64,000 bases of DNA, taken from NCBI GenBank assembly GCA_009760855.2, contig WPIO01000007.1, forward strand, positions 11,335,001 to 11,399,000. The letters run 5' to 3'. The notes under the pieces were generated by a model that saw only the letters and a list, made by a program, of their open reading frames with translations, ran no database searches and was not told the origin of the DNA. A program made the translations under genes and the position numbers. Source of the stretch: Cristatella mucedo (Eukaryota; Bryozoa; Phylactolaemata; Cristatellidae). Each line of letters begins with the position of its first letter. Within the stretch, counting starts at the first letter, position 1. Below are positions 11,966 through 22,900 of this stretch, in pieces.

Positions 11966-12125
11966 TAATTCATTTATAATTATAATTCATTTTTATAGCG
12001 CCCCAAGAGAACTTAATCTCTATTCAGGCGCTTCACATATGCCTCGGGGCTCGAGCCCACGACCTCAGTCAGACCTTGGTTGGGGCGAGCATCTTAACCG
12101 CTTGACCAAACCAGCTTGGTGCCAT
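11966..12125 (-). mobile_element. SINE-B copy (tRNA head, L2-B-like tail)
   Basis: The minus strand starts CCAAGCTGGTTTGGTCAAGC, a tRNA-like 5' end with an A-box-like GGTCAAGCGGTTAAG. It continues to the B-box-like GTGGGCTCGAGCCCC and then a tail AAGCGCCTGAATAGAGATTA followed by AGTTCTCTTGGGGCGCTATA. That tail matches the terminal hairpin of the L2-B LINE. It finishes in an A/T-rich run at 11966-11996. The hairpin pairs 11997-12002 with 12027-12032 and 12006-12010 with 12017-12021. Confidence 0.85.
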
Positions 12126-12359
12126 TTAATCGCCAAGCCTAACTTAAGCTCTGATTTTTGTCCAGATGACACTCACATACACCTACGCTTTGATCCCTCC
12201 ATGCTTTTCTTAATTCCCTTGCTGCAGGTATTGCTCACATTCGCACTTGGATGGCTACAAACTTTCTCAAATTGCATAAATATATAACAGCTTTATGGCT
12301 ATCGTCAAACCTTGTGTCAATCCGAAATTAGAAAATATATCCCTCGAAATAGGCTTATT

Positions 12360-13335
12360 CAGCATATCGAAACCGCAGTAGCCCCTTCGTAGCCCTCGGG
12401 GCGAGACGGCCTACTGAGCAGGGAGGCCGTCTACGGGAGGCCGCCGCCGCCGACGGCGGGCACCGATTCAATGCAAGCGTCCTCGCTGGGCACGCTGCGG
12501 CCGCAATAATTTTCTTACTCCGCGAGCGTAAAGCCAGACGCGACGCCTGGAGTCTCTGGAGCCTGTGTTTTCGTTCCTTTTTTCCCTTTTGCGGAAGCTT
12601 CTGCGGCGTTGAAAAACGTGGCGCGTGAAGACTGCAAGGCAAGGCCAGCGACAGCCAGGTGGCGGCGCTCTGATGGCCAGACTCAAACGGAGACGCCGCG
12701 AACGAGCGCGAGCCAGCGAGTTACGACCCGTGCGTCAGTCAGCCAGAGCGGTGTGTCGCGGACACCGGAAAGCGGAGCCCCCGACTCTGCCCAGAGTTGA
12801 GCCGAACGAACGGTTGGGTGGGGCTTCGGAGCGGCTGGCGTCGCCCGCGGCAGCACCGACGGCCACATCGGCCTGCCCAGGTGGTCTCGCTCGATTAGGC
12901 GGGGCAGGCTGACAGGGGATGCGGAAAATTCCGAACGAGCCCTCTCGGCGAAGGCGTTCCGCCACCGCCGACGCCGACGACGAAGGCGCTGGCGGGCGCC
13001 TTACGGACGCCAGCCGCCGCCCGTCCTGCAAGGAGATTGGACGCATGTTGCATGTTGCATGATGCATGATGCATGATGCATGATGCATGATGCATGATGC
13101 AAGGCAGCATGTTTTTCGTCGAACTAGCCGCCTCCTCGCCACCGCCACGCCGCAGTGGCCCTGCGGCCCAGGGGAGGACAGCGGCGGCTCTGACCGAAGC
13201 TCTTGGCCAGTGGGTCGTCTGTGGGGAGGCTTCCGTCGATGATCGCCAGAGACGGCGCCCTGCAGCAGCTACCACTTTTGTGCCGGTCACCCTGGCCGGT
13301 CGCTCATCGGCTCGTCGGACGCAGTGAATGCCGCC
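12360..13335. other. GC-rich, CpG-dense block
   Basis: Base composition changes sharply to GC- and CpG-rich sequence. Several open frames overlap on both strands, as expected from low stop-codon density at high GC, and none has a recognisable domain. It may be an unmethylated CpG-island-like region or a first exon or promoter of an unseen gene. That is inference only. Confidence 0.5.
13043..13101. repeat. 7-bp tandem repeat (GCATGAT)n
   Basis: Eight consecutive heptamers: two GCATGTT units followed by six GCATGAT units plus a partial GC. It sits inside the CpG-dense block. Confidence 0.95.
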
Positions 13336-13519
13336 GCCGCCACGTATGCTCGCTCGCTGACTAGAGCAGCTGGATGCTGATTGTTAAACGCCATAGAATT
13401 AGAAGAGCAGGCAGAAGATTCGCAATGAGGATCTACGAAATTCGAACTCAACGATCTTCGAAGGGAAAGATCTTCTAGTAAGCACCGAGGGCGAAAGGAT
13501 TGCGTAAGACTTTAAGGTC

Positions 13520-13975
13520 AAGGTCGCTCACTTTTAGGCTCGTTCATTCTCTGGCTCCAGCCAGAGCTATCAGATCTGCTCCCCCACCAGGCCAAGCATA
13601 GTAACACCCGCTTTTTGGAATCTAATCGTTTAACGATACTTCTTTTGAACCTCAACTCCTTTAGAGACCGAGCCTTTAGTTCTTATGCATCCAAAGCCTG
13701 GAACTCACTTCCAACTTGCGTCACGATAGCCACCTACTTGACCACATTAAAAAATAATCTAAAACGCGTCTATTTATCACAGCATTTAGTGGGTTCATGT
13801 GATTCGTGTTTTGTCTGCTTAGGGGTGCTGCCACTGTGCATGCTGCCACTAAACCATATTAACATGCTGACCTATGCATTCAATTTGGTAATGATTTACA
13901 TGCAGCATCTGTAAAGTGCCAAGAGAGAGATTAAGTTCTCTGAGGGCATTATACAAATCTATTGTTATTATTATG
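13520..13975 (+). mobile_element. L2-B LINE 3' fragment
   Basis: The open frame 13615-13914 reads NLNSFRDRAFSSYASKAWNS, LPTCVTIATYLTTLKNNLKR and VYLSQHLVGS, the C-terminal L2-B signature. The 3' UTR follows and ends AGAGATTAAGTTCTCTGAGG with a TTATTA tail to about 13972. It is 5'-truncated near 13520. Confidence 0.9.
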
Positions 13976-14146
13976 TTGCCTCTAACCATGTTTATCCGTG
14001 TGCGTGATATTACTAATCCTGTTATGCTTTGAGCATGCCACAGCTAACCATTCGATCGTGCTTCCTTTAGAGAAAACATAAAACGCCCTAGAAAAAGATT
14101 GAGTTCTTTGAGAGCGCTTTATCAAAGGTATTATTATTATTATTAT
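13976..14146 (+). mobile_element. second L2-B 3' end directly downstream
   Basis: It repeats only the distal L2-B 3' UTR (ACCATTCGATCGTGCTTCCT) and the terminal motif AAAGATTGAGTTCTTTGAGA, with a TTATTATTATTATTA tail. It lies head-to-tail immediately after the previous fragment. Confidence 0.85.
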
Positions 14147-14369
14147 GAATACAAACTTCAAATGAGCACATAAAAGCTCTGCAGATAGCGTCTTTTTAGA
14201 TCCGCATTAGCCTCCAGGAGTCTACTTTTATTCACGGTTTCGTCAGGCGGGTTGTCACTAGCGTTGTCTCAATATAGCCGTTGCTGTACACACATTTGCC
14301 TCTCTGAGGCTATGAAATAGACTGATCTACGTTAACGACACTGACTTGTTAACTTAAGCTATTGGTGTT

Positions 14370-14765
14370 CGTTATTGCTCCGCTAGCATCAGCGTTCGTG
14401 CGCGCGCGCGCTTCGAGGCAGCTTCTGCAATCTTTCGAGTGCTATCGTGGAGCGTCGCTCGGCAAAGGGCGAGGAAGCAGACGAATGGATGAGGACGGAC
14501 GTAGACGGGCGCGGCCACGGACGAGCACCGCACAACGTTCTACCGACCGGCCAATAAGTTTTTCGTCCGCTCGCCTGAGGCCCGAACGCGACCTGTTCGG
14601 CCCACGAGTTCCGCGGGTGCGAAACTCGCGCAAGCGCTAGCAGAAAGAAAGCGGCCGGTGCAGAGACGCAGCGGAAACTGTCGCTTTCGTCCGCCTTGAT
14701 AGCACTCCGCCGCACTACTTTCGATGGCGAGCACGCTCTTCTGTAGACCTCACTCGACTGGCTCG
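14370..14765. other. GC-rich, CpG-dense block
   Basis: CpG-dense sequence leading into a long CT tract. Overlapping open frames on both strands show no known domain. Confidence 0.5.
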
Positions 14766-14766
14766 T

Positions 14767-14806
<40 letters not shown>

Positions 14807-14835
14807 CCCCTCTCTCTCTCTCTCTCTCTCTCTCC

Positions 14836-14871
<36 letters not shown>

Positions 14872-14881
14872 CCTCTCTCTC
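14767..14881. repeat. CT/GA microsatellite
   Basis: About 115 bp of mostly CT dinucleotides with interspersed CCCTC interruptions. The plus strand is pyrimidine. It sits between two CpG-dense blocks. Confidence 0.95.
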
Positions 14882-15439
14882 TGAATACGTGCCGCCTGCA
14901 AGTCTCCTGGGGACTCTTGGGGCGCCCCGTTCTAACGCTATCCTTTAGATTGTGGGCCAACAGGAAGCATCCAATCCAGACTAGCATTACTACTACTATT
15001 AGCGGACAGGAAGCTCTCCGTCGTAGCATCCATTAGCCGTCATGGCTTCGCGGAGTTGCAGTCAACAGGAACCCACTCGTCAGTTGGCCGCATGCTCTCC
15101 GTTTTGCTTCGCTCGCATGAGGCGTGGTGGGACGCGCCATTGCCCAGCCATTCGAGTAGACTTCCGTAATTGGCGGGGGTCGATGGCGCCAGCAGAGCGC
15201 GGCAGCGAGCGTTGCTCTCGACGATCGCCCTCCGTCGCCGGTGCGCCCGGCGCCAGAGCCCATTTCCCACTGCGGCTTGGCCGGGGCCGCAGATGACCGT
15301 GAGCACTCGCGCGAGGCTGCACGCTCGAGCCGACGCACGCGGAGCGAGAGCTCGGACGCAAGGCTCGCTTGCTACGCTCGTCGGCTGGCATGTCGCGCCG
15401 CCGATCAGATGTCGCGAGTAACTCAGGTCATTTTCCCTT

Positions 15440-15541
15440 CTCGCGTGGCAATTACCGCCACCATAATTGGGCCTCAAACAAGTGCGCCGCCTCGCGTGGC
15501 AATTGCCGTCACCATAATTGGGCCTCGAGTAAGTGCGCCGC
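15440..15541. repeat. 51-bp tandem duplication
   Basis: Two copies at 15440-15490 and 15491-15541 share CTCGCGTGGCAATT, CACCATAATTGGGCCTC and AAGTGCGCCGC, with a few substitutions. The period is a multiple of three. Confidence 0.9.
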
Positions 15542-16598
15542 CTAGCGGCTAGCTCCGCAGCGAGGCTCGAGCGCTGATCCCAAGCTGCACGCTTCAACAC
15601 GGGTCGTACGCTTTGGCGCCATTGCCTAGCGGAGATTGCCGGCTACTCGCGCTCACCGAACGTCTTCGGCCGCCCGCCATTCAAGCAAGCGCGGTCGGTT
15701 TCCCGAGGGGCGCTCCCGAACGCCAGGACATCGCAGTACCGCTCGCAGCCACGCCGCCCCTGGCGGCCGCAAACTCAACTCATCTGGCGGCGCTGCGGCG
15801 GACGGCGGCTGCGGCTTCCTCCAGAGTAGCTCGCCGGCCTCGTCGCCATCTGGCGCTGCCTCGTCGCCACCACCGCCTTGACAAGCCGCTCCCGAGTCGC
15901 TGAAGTCGGCGTCCTGTCAAGGAAGGCATGAACGGCCGACGCACGGTCACCCGTAGCGAGGCGACCCGCAGGTCCCCGGGGGCGGCGCGAAGCGCCTTCG
16001 ATTGGCCGTGCTAGGTGGGCGTCGCGCGGCAACGGTTCAAGGACGTTCTGGCAAGCGGCCGCTGTCGATTCGAGAAAATAGTCTCGGCTACTGGCTCTGG
16101 CGCCGCGTCCGACGAGGACGGACCGCGTCAGCGGGCCGGCGCGCGCCCTTCCGGGTGGCAAACGCGGCGGTCGCGGCTGGAGACGCTGCGAGTCCCGCTA
16201 GCATCTCGGGCGACCGCGGGCGACTCGCGGCGCCGGGGTAGCTCCGTCGGACGTCCGACGCTGATGTTTTTTTCCATTCTTATTAAAGCCGACGCAAATG
16301 ATGCGACGCGGGAGGCTCCGAGCGCGCGTCGTCGATCGACCGGCGGAGGAGAAGGCTTACGAGAATTTACGAAGGCGTTCGAGCATTTAGGCGGCAAAAA
16401 GTGGAGCTACGAGCTACGTGCGCGCTCCGCCAGCCGCTCGGCGGCGGCTCTCGCTGACCGGCGAGTTCCGACTATTCGCCGAGGACGCGCCGTAAGCGAG
16501 TGCCGGCGGCTTGCGCGCGCTCGGCGGCGCTCGCGACTGGCGGCAAGAATGGCGGCGGACGCCTAGCGGCGGATTGTTCTAGCCTCCGCCGCCGCAGC

Positions 16599-16601
<3 letters not shown>

Positions 16602-16628
<27 letters not shown>
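16602..16628. repeat. CAG trinucleotide run
   Basis: Nine uninterrupted CAG units at the edge of the CpG-dense block. Confidence 0.95.
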
Positions 16629-16629
<1 letters not shown>

Positions 16630-16680
16630 GAGCGCCCGCTAGCGCTCGCTCTTGAAGCTTGCCACAACCATCGGCAGCTT

Positions 16681-18386
16681 ACCAATAGCATGACAGAAAA
16701 CAAAATATTGTTCATCAGGAACCACTTGGATACTTGAAATTGAAAGAAATGCGGACTACAGCGACTTAATCATAGTCAGTTTTCAGCGATCTATAAGTAT
16801 GAAAACTGGGGTTGGGGAGAGGACTGACTTTCTGGGGTAGCATTGGTGATAGCCAAGCAGTTAGTCGACTTCAGCCAGGTCTAAGGAACAGCGTGAATTC
16901 AAGAGCGTCGTCAAGTATCAAGTGTCAGGCTGCCGAACATGCACAGGACACAAGTGGCACCGTCTACCTGAGCTCTGTACCCCTTAACAAGCGTGCGCTG
17001 TTGGACTGGATCGGACTGGAACCCGTTGCCGTGCATCAGAAGACAGGGGCCCTCTGCTGGGGATAAACAGCTGAAGGCGATAAGCAAAGGCAATTTCGCG
17101 TCTATTCACGTAGCTTTTACGGCGTCCGTGATGACGGGCTCGCACGATTAAAAAAACGCGTCTTAGTTCTATCGCTTGAAGTTTTCTTCGCTCCAAAAGC
17201 TTTGATTTCGCTAGATCAGCAGCAGCAACAGCCGAGACAGCGGGTTAGACGCCATAGCGGAAGTCCGCGAGCATTGGAGGAGCAGTCTGGCTGACCGCGT
17301 AGGCTGGGCGATCAGACTTCAAAATGGTGCAGGAGCCAGGCTTCGCACCGTCACGTTTTCTATGGCGCTGTGCACGAGTACTTTACGGTATTTCCCGTGA
17401 CAAGGCGTCTCGTGAATGCTAAATTTTTAAGCGTCGATAATGACTCGAAAGGCCTTATCAAGCGCGCAGCTGTCCGGCGGCCCAAAGAAAGGGCGGCCTA
17501 TCCAAAGGCTTACTGACATGAAACTCGTTAGGCGGAAGGCGTAGCGAGCACCGAGCCCTATTACCGCCACCCCACTCCGCTAGCTCCGGGCACCTCTCCC
17601 CCAGCTCCGCGCTTGCCGCGCGAGCGTGGACGCCAGAATGTCAGAAGCCTCGGCGCTCGTGTTTGCTGCAGGTTTGGCCCAGGGGTGAGCTGCTGGCCAT
17701 TAACGACTAAGGCCGTGGGGTCGAAACCAACGGTGTGTGTAACGCGCCAGGATTGAGATTACATATAGTTCTCTTAGGACGCTATGCATGCAAATGAATT
17801 TAATGCATCGGCCCCTATACTAAGCTAGGTATGTTAGATAGGCCCGTCACTGACGTAACAGTAATGGCGAGTCTTACGTAATGCTTATACCGCAGTTCGA
17901 CCGGGGTAGGGCAATGATGAGTGTCAGAAAAAAGGACGGCAGCTAAGCTACTAATTTGCATACGTTGCTGCGACGTGCGCTATCATTGATTGAATAAAGA
18001 AAAATTAAAACGCGGTTTAAACTTTTTTAAACTTGAAAGGTTTTTCCAAAGGTTGGCAATTGCATTTCAGCACCTTGAGCTCTACGCCCGAAGTGACGAC
18101 TCGCGCTTCCGCGGCTTCGAAGCTTCAGCTGAGGCGCAGCTGAGTTGGCGCATTGGAAAACCTGACCAAAAATGGCCATGAATTAATGGTAGACTTACAA
18201 TTAAAATTCAGTAGATTTTTCGGATTAATACCAACTAAGATCCAGCATCAGAAGAAGCTACAAGAAAAGGCGTTCTAGCCATCAACAACAGGTTGGAGGA
18301 ACTGAGGATAAAGCAAAAGCACGAACAATTCGGGAGTCAACATTTCCCGTCATATCTGACTAGTTGAAACATAGAATAACATAGAA
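16681..18386. other. unassigned intergenic sequence
   Basis: No gene recognised. A weak tRNA/SINE-like head (TTTGGCCCAGGGGTGAGC followed by GTGGGGTCGAAACC) lies at about 17670-17740, but no SINE-A body follows, so I leave it unassigned. Confidence 0.45.
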
Positions 18387-18440
18387 TATATATATATATA
18401 TATATATATGTTTGTGGTGCGCGCGTGCGTGAGGGTGTGT

Positions 18441-18524
<84 letters not shown>

Positions 18525-18527
18525 TTA
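18387..18527. repeat. compound AT / CA / AT microsatellite
   Basis: An AT run (18387-18409) is followed by a GTGCG-rich spacer, a CA run of about 34 units (18443-18510) and a second AT run (18510-18527). The minus-strand open frame across it is pure low complexity. Confidence 0.95.
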
Positions 18528-19439
18528 GCCTGAGATTTTAAGTGCAACATTGACGTCCTGCAGATCAGCTATCGATCCGTGGCACTTCGTCAGTGCACGA
18601 CACCGAATGATGGTTTCTCACTGCTATCGTCCATTGCGGGGCGTCGCATAATTAGCCGCGATAGGGTCCAAAAAACGAACGAAACTGCGTCCACTACCAC
18701 CGACGGACGGGGTGGCAGCCCAGCGCTGGCCTCAGATCTGGCTTTAGCTCGCTGTTCTTCGCATTCTGCAACCGCAGGCTACCGGAGGGCTATGTCGTTC
18801 AGGCAGCCGAGCTAATCAATCAGCCGAATCCGCTGGATTCATCCGCTGCACTCATCCGCTGGGGACGGTACCGCTTCCGATCGAGATTCAGTGAAATCAA
18901 TTGCGTTCGGCGCTTTCGTTCATTCATGCACTTCCGTTGATATCGAGGCGAAAGCTCGCGGTTCTTTTTTTGATTCCATTTTTATACGTCGTTGAAGCAC
19001 AAAAAAGCTACCGTAGTTCGATTTTCGGCGAGTGGTCGCAATAAGCAACGAGTCCGCGCGGGTAACTGCAGTTGCTTTTGAACTTCAACGCACCAGAGCC
19101 CTCCTGGCGACCTATCGCACCCGTGACCCAGTGCCGCTGACCGCTGCGCCATGATAATCCACATTTTATTAGCGAAAGGGCGCAGCACCTATAAACGACG
19201 CCTCCACGAATGAGCGCTTGTTTTCAAATTCGGTCCACCGTCATCTACCGTCGAGCAATCAGGATTTTCACCGCCGCATCCGCCGCCATCTCGCACCTGC
19301 GACCTGTACGACGCTGCCGCAGTAAGTTCGGTCTTACGGGCACTAGTCTCATCCATGTCCTTCGCATTCTCGATCCCGTTCCGCAGCGGCGCTGCAGAGG
19401 CATATATTTCTTTCTAACCACTTTACAGGTGCTGATTAG
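18528..19439. other. unassigned, moderately GC-rich sequence
   Basis: No recognised gene or repeat. Short open frames on both strands lack known motifs. Confidence 0.45.
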
Positions 19440-19930
19440 AAAGCGCGTCAATTGGTTAGTTATGACACTCGCTTTTTCAGCACGCACATGCACACAAAGG
19501 ATATTGACACGGACCCAACATATGATGAGAGGAACATGTGGATTTGTAGTTTATTTTATTTCTTTTGGTAAAATTAGTGAATGTCGTGGCATTGTTCACA
19601 GTAATGAGTTCCAAGCTGTGGGAGCACAGGAGCTTGAAGCGTGTCTCCTAAGGATTGGGGGCTAGTTAGAGGCATACAGCTAAACGATTTGAGTTAGAAG
19701 AGTGGACGGTACGATGCGAAGCCTAATGAGGAAGCACTGCCGTAGGAAGGCGGGAGCAAGAGATTAAAGAGACCTACAAGTGCGTGGCCGAATCTTGAAG
19801 TCGATATGCTGCTAGATGGGGTGCCGGTGCAGGTCGGCGACAAACGTTGGAACGTGGCAGCTGCGACGTTAACGACAGGCGAGCCGAGCTGCAGAGTTTC
19901 GCACCGTCTTATTGCGCAGGCAGGAAGGCG
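19440..19930 (-). mobile_element. L2-B LINE fragment, strongly diverged
   Basis: Matches the L2-B 3' UTR and C-terminal region on the minus strand. The plus-strand anchors are ATTGGTTAGTTATGACA, GTAATGAGTTCCAAGCTGTG, GGTACGATGCGAAGCCT and TGCAGAGTTTCGCACCG. There are many indels and no terminal hairpin or tail. Confidence 0.75.
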
Positions 19931-20149
19931 CACGAGCAGGTGGTCACAGATGTCTTGGCTGACTGCTATCGAAGATGCCCGGACGCACAGCCGGATGGAG
20001 CACCGCCGGCGCGGAAGTTCGTCGAGCCCCGCGACCGGATCTCGCTCGGCAATGGGCGTCCAGGCACCGCTCCGGGCGCCTTCGGTCAGACGCGAGCACC
20101 CTGACGGCTGCTTAGCTGCTCAGCTCCTTCAAGGCCTCGGGGCAAATCT

Positions 20150-20318
20150 TTACGCCAGCAGCTAGCCCAGGAGGTAAGGTCGTGCTCGCTCTTCACGACC
20201 GAGGTCCGAGGGTTCAAAACCTGCAGCGGGTGATCCTTTATTGCCAACTGCAAGCGGTGGGGGATAGCCGCTAAGGCTCGTCTGCCGCTATAAAAATGAA
20301 GCTGTTAAATCAGCCAAT
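20150..20318 (+). mobile_element. SINE-A copy
   Basis: tRNA-like head CTAGCCCAGGAGGTAAGG, B box GAGGGTTCAAAACC, body GGTGATCCTTTATTGCCAAC and AGCCGCTAAGGCTCGTCTGC, and 3' end GAAGCTGTTAAATCAGCC. It is well preserved over the whole length. Confidence 0.9.
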
Positions 20319-21554
20319 ATTATCATCTAAAGCGCGGCTTTGGCTGGCCGCAGTGGACCAAATAAGCTTGAATCGCTGAAGCTAGCGAGGCCGGAAGTCG
20401 ACCGGCTCGGGAGCTGGCGCTGAGCGAGACATCAGTCCTCCTAAATGCTCGAAAATGCGACCGCTGTGCCGTGATGGCTTCGAGCGTATCGCGGACATTT
20501 GCCGAAGCGTCCATTGGCCACAATCGGTCTATTGCCACAAATGAGCCCCGCGGCTGCCGTCTTACGGCATGGCGGTTGACGTTTTTTTTAAGACACAGTA
20601 CACTAGTACGCCTACAGTACAGATTTATTAAGTTTGCCCTTACAATAGGCGTCTTCTGATATTCGACTTCCACCGGTAATTTGTCAGACTAAGGAATTTT
20701 CATCTTGCGTGCTGCCTATCTCTAACTGGGATGCATACGCAGAGCTGCTCGGTAGAAAACCCGCTGCTAGCGCTCTCAAGGATCATTAGGGCTCGTTGCG
20801 CCTGCAAAGAGCAGCGTAAGTCAACGAGAGCTTCCGGCGCGACCGCGGCCGCAAATGTTTGCCGTGACCATGAGCGAGAAGCGGCCTCTCGTTGACTGCG
20901 GAGGTCGTGTAGGCCGCTATGCCCGGATGGCGATTCGTGGAGCGGGTCGACGAATCTGATCGGCTGACGTAGCAGAGGCATACCGTAGAGGTGCAGGGGG
21001 CCATGTATCCCCAGGCGCTGGATCAGGGGCACTGAATCAGGGGGCGCCAGGGGGCGCTAAAATGGTTATTCAATACTGGATGGGTGAGGGAGGCGCTATC
21101 TGTGCAGCTCGTCCACGCGCGCCCGCTACCCTAGGAACGCCTCTGCGACGACGAGGTGAAGGATGCTGGTGTGAGCTCGCCAAGCGTCGCGAAGACCAGC
21201 AGTCGGTTCGAAAGGATCAGAAGCCAGGCCCGGTCCTCGGTTAGATGTAGCCGCCCGTGCCGGAAACTGCAGCAGCAGCAGTCGCCGTGGTCGGCAAGCG
21301 TCAGGCGTCGATGATTTCTTCGGTCAGCAGCAGCAGCGATGTTAGCAGTTAAAAGCGGCTATAGGCATCCGGTGGCGGCGGCGGCGGGTGGGGGTGGGGT
21401 TCGGCGGCAGGGCGGTTTTTTGCCAGCGATCCGGGCCTAGAATCTACTACTCAATCGCGAAGACGAGAGACTTCGGGCTCAGACTTCGCACGTAGGAGTG
21501 GTGCGCCGTGCACAGCCGTCGCGGACGTCCGATCTCGCTCACCCGTTTTAGAGC
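20319..21554. other. unassigned GC-rich sequence
   Basis: CpG-rich stretch with small GGC and CAG runs near 21270-21400. No recognisable protein domain in either strand. Confidence 0.45.
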
Positions 21555-22095
21555 AGATCTGATAGGTGGGCTGCTGTCAGAGGATGAAAGGAAAAGTTAG
21601 TGACAAAACCTTGAAGTCTATGCGTTGCTTGGCTGGGAGCCAGTGTAGGTCAGTGAGAAGTGGTGAGATGTGGCAACTGCGACGTTTACGACAGACAAGC
21701 CTAGTTACAGAGTTTTGCACTAGCTGTAAGCGTCTGATTGCACAGTCCGGTAGATCAGTAAGCAGTGAGTTACAGAAGTCAAGACGAAATATCACAAATG
21801 CATAGACCAATTTAGACGTGGTATCCCTGTCTAAACAAGCCCAAATTTTAGCAATTTTATGTAGCTGAAAGTAGGCAGACATTACAGCAGAGCTGATGTG
21901 GTTGTCTAATGAGTGGTCACTTTGAAAAATAGTACCTAGATTTCGTACATATTCAACAGGAGGTTTGTATGCTGGTATGCTGGCAGAGCCGAGGTATGTT
22001 GGCAGAGCCGATTTGGAGCGTTAGCCTTTCCAATATCTGAATCACACTTGGTTTGTCCATAATTGTTAAGTTGGTTATACAATCAATAAATTTAA
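21555..22095 (-). pseudogene. L2-B LINE fragment (C-terminal RT region)
   Basis: The minus strand encodes SAYFQLHKIAKIWACLDRDT, TSKLVYAFVIFRLDFCNSLL, TDLPDCAIRRLQLVQNSVTR and LTDLHWLPAKQRIDFKVLSL. These are the fingers-to-C-terminal features shared by L2-B copies. The 3' half (WNSLP box, UTR, hairpin) is absent, and the next L2-B piece lies in the opposite orientation about 130 bp away. Confidence 0.9.
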
Positions 22096-22224
22096 GAAAA
22101 TTAGCTACCATCCATATGCAGATGTCATCAATTCATGCAGCAAGGGAGTTGAGAGAATTCAACGTGCTGTAGGGCGGTGAGGGATCCAAACAGAGGTGCA
22201 ACTCATTGTCATCCACATAGAAGT

Positions 22225-22900
22225 GAAAGCCTAGATTGATCTATCGGCCTGTGCAATCAGGCGCTTTCAGTTGATGCACAACTCTGCAGCTAGGTTTGTC
22301 TGCCGGAAGCATCGCAGTTGCCACACCGCACCACTTCTCATCGACCTGCACAGGCTCCCAAACAAGCAGCTGATCAACTTCACTGTTTTGTCCTCCACTT
22401 TTAGATCCATTCATTCATTGGCTCCAGCCTATATATAAGATCTACTCTAAAGCCAGGCTAGGCGTCGTATCACCCACTTTTCTGACTCAGATCTCAAATA
22501 GATCTGTCTCTAACTACTTTAAAATCTTTTCGAGACCTTACCTTAAGGTCGTATGCCCCTAAAGCCTGAAACGCACTCCAAGTGACGTCACAACACTCGC
22601 AACACATCCTGACTCGACATTCAAAAATAAGCTAAACACACCTCTTTCTCTCACCATTTTGTGGGTCATTGTGATATATTTTTTGTTTGTTTATGAAATT
22701 ATGCTGATATCCACGATATATATGTATATATATAAATGTATTTAATTATAGATCTATCACGATATCAATGGGCTGACACTTTGCATGTTGACATTGTGCA
22801 TTGTACCGCCAGCCATCTGATCATGCTTCCTTTACAGCATCTATAATGTGCCTAGAACAAGATTAAGTTCAATTTTGACGATATAAAAATGTATTGTACT
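22225..22900 (+). mobile_element. L2-B LINE 3' fragment
   Basis: It contains GCACAACTCTGCAGCTAGGT, the AAAGCCTGAAACGCACTCCA form of the WNSLP box, the 3' UTR (TCTGATCATGCTTCCTTTAC) and the terminal motif CCTAGAACAAGATTAAGTTC. AT-rich interruptions occur at about 22715-22740. Stops throughout. Confidence 0.8.

Larger units (their letters stand above)
15010..16680. other. GC-rich, CpG-dense block
   Basis: About 1.7 kb of strongly CpG-rich DNA. Open frames up to 186 aa on both strands are low-complexity (R, A, P, S rich) with no recognisable domain, so I do not call a gene. It contains a 51-bp tandem duplication and a CAG run. Confidence 0.55.

Noticed and set aside
13043-13101. CRISPR-like array
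   Set aside because: The 7-bp units are directly adjacent with no spacers; it is a simple tandem repeat in animal DNA.
12355-13290. Overlapping open frames of 60-137 aa in the CpG-dense block
   Set aside because: High GC lowers stop frequency, so frames are open on both strands at once. They are low complexity, with no known domain and no clear exon borders.
17670-17740. Possible tRNA gene or SINE head
   Set aside because: B-box-like GGGTCGAAACC is present, but I could not fold a cloverleaf and no SINE-A body follows.
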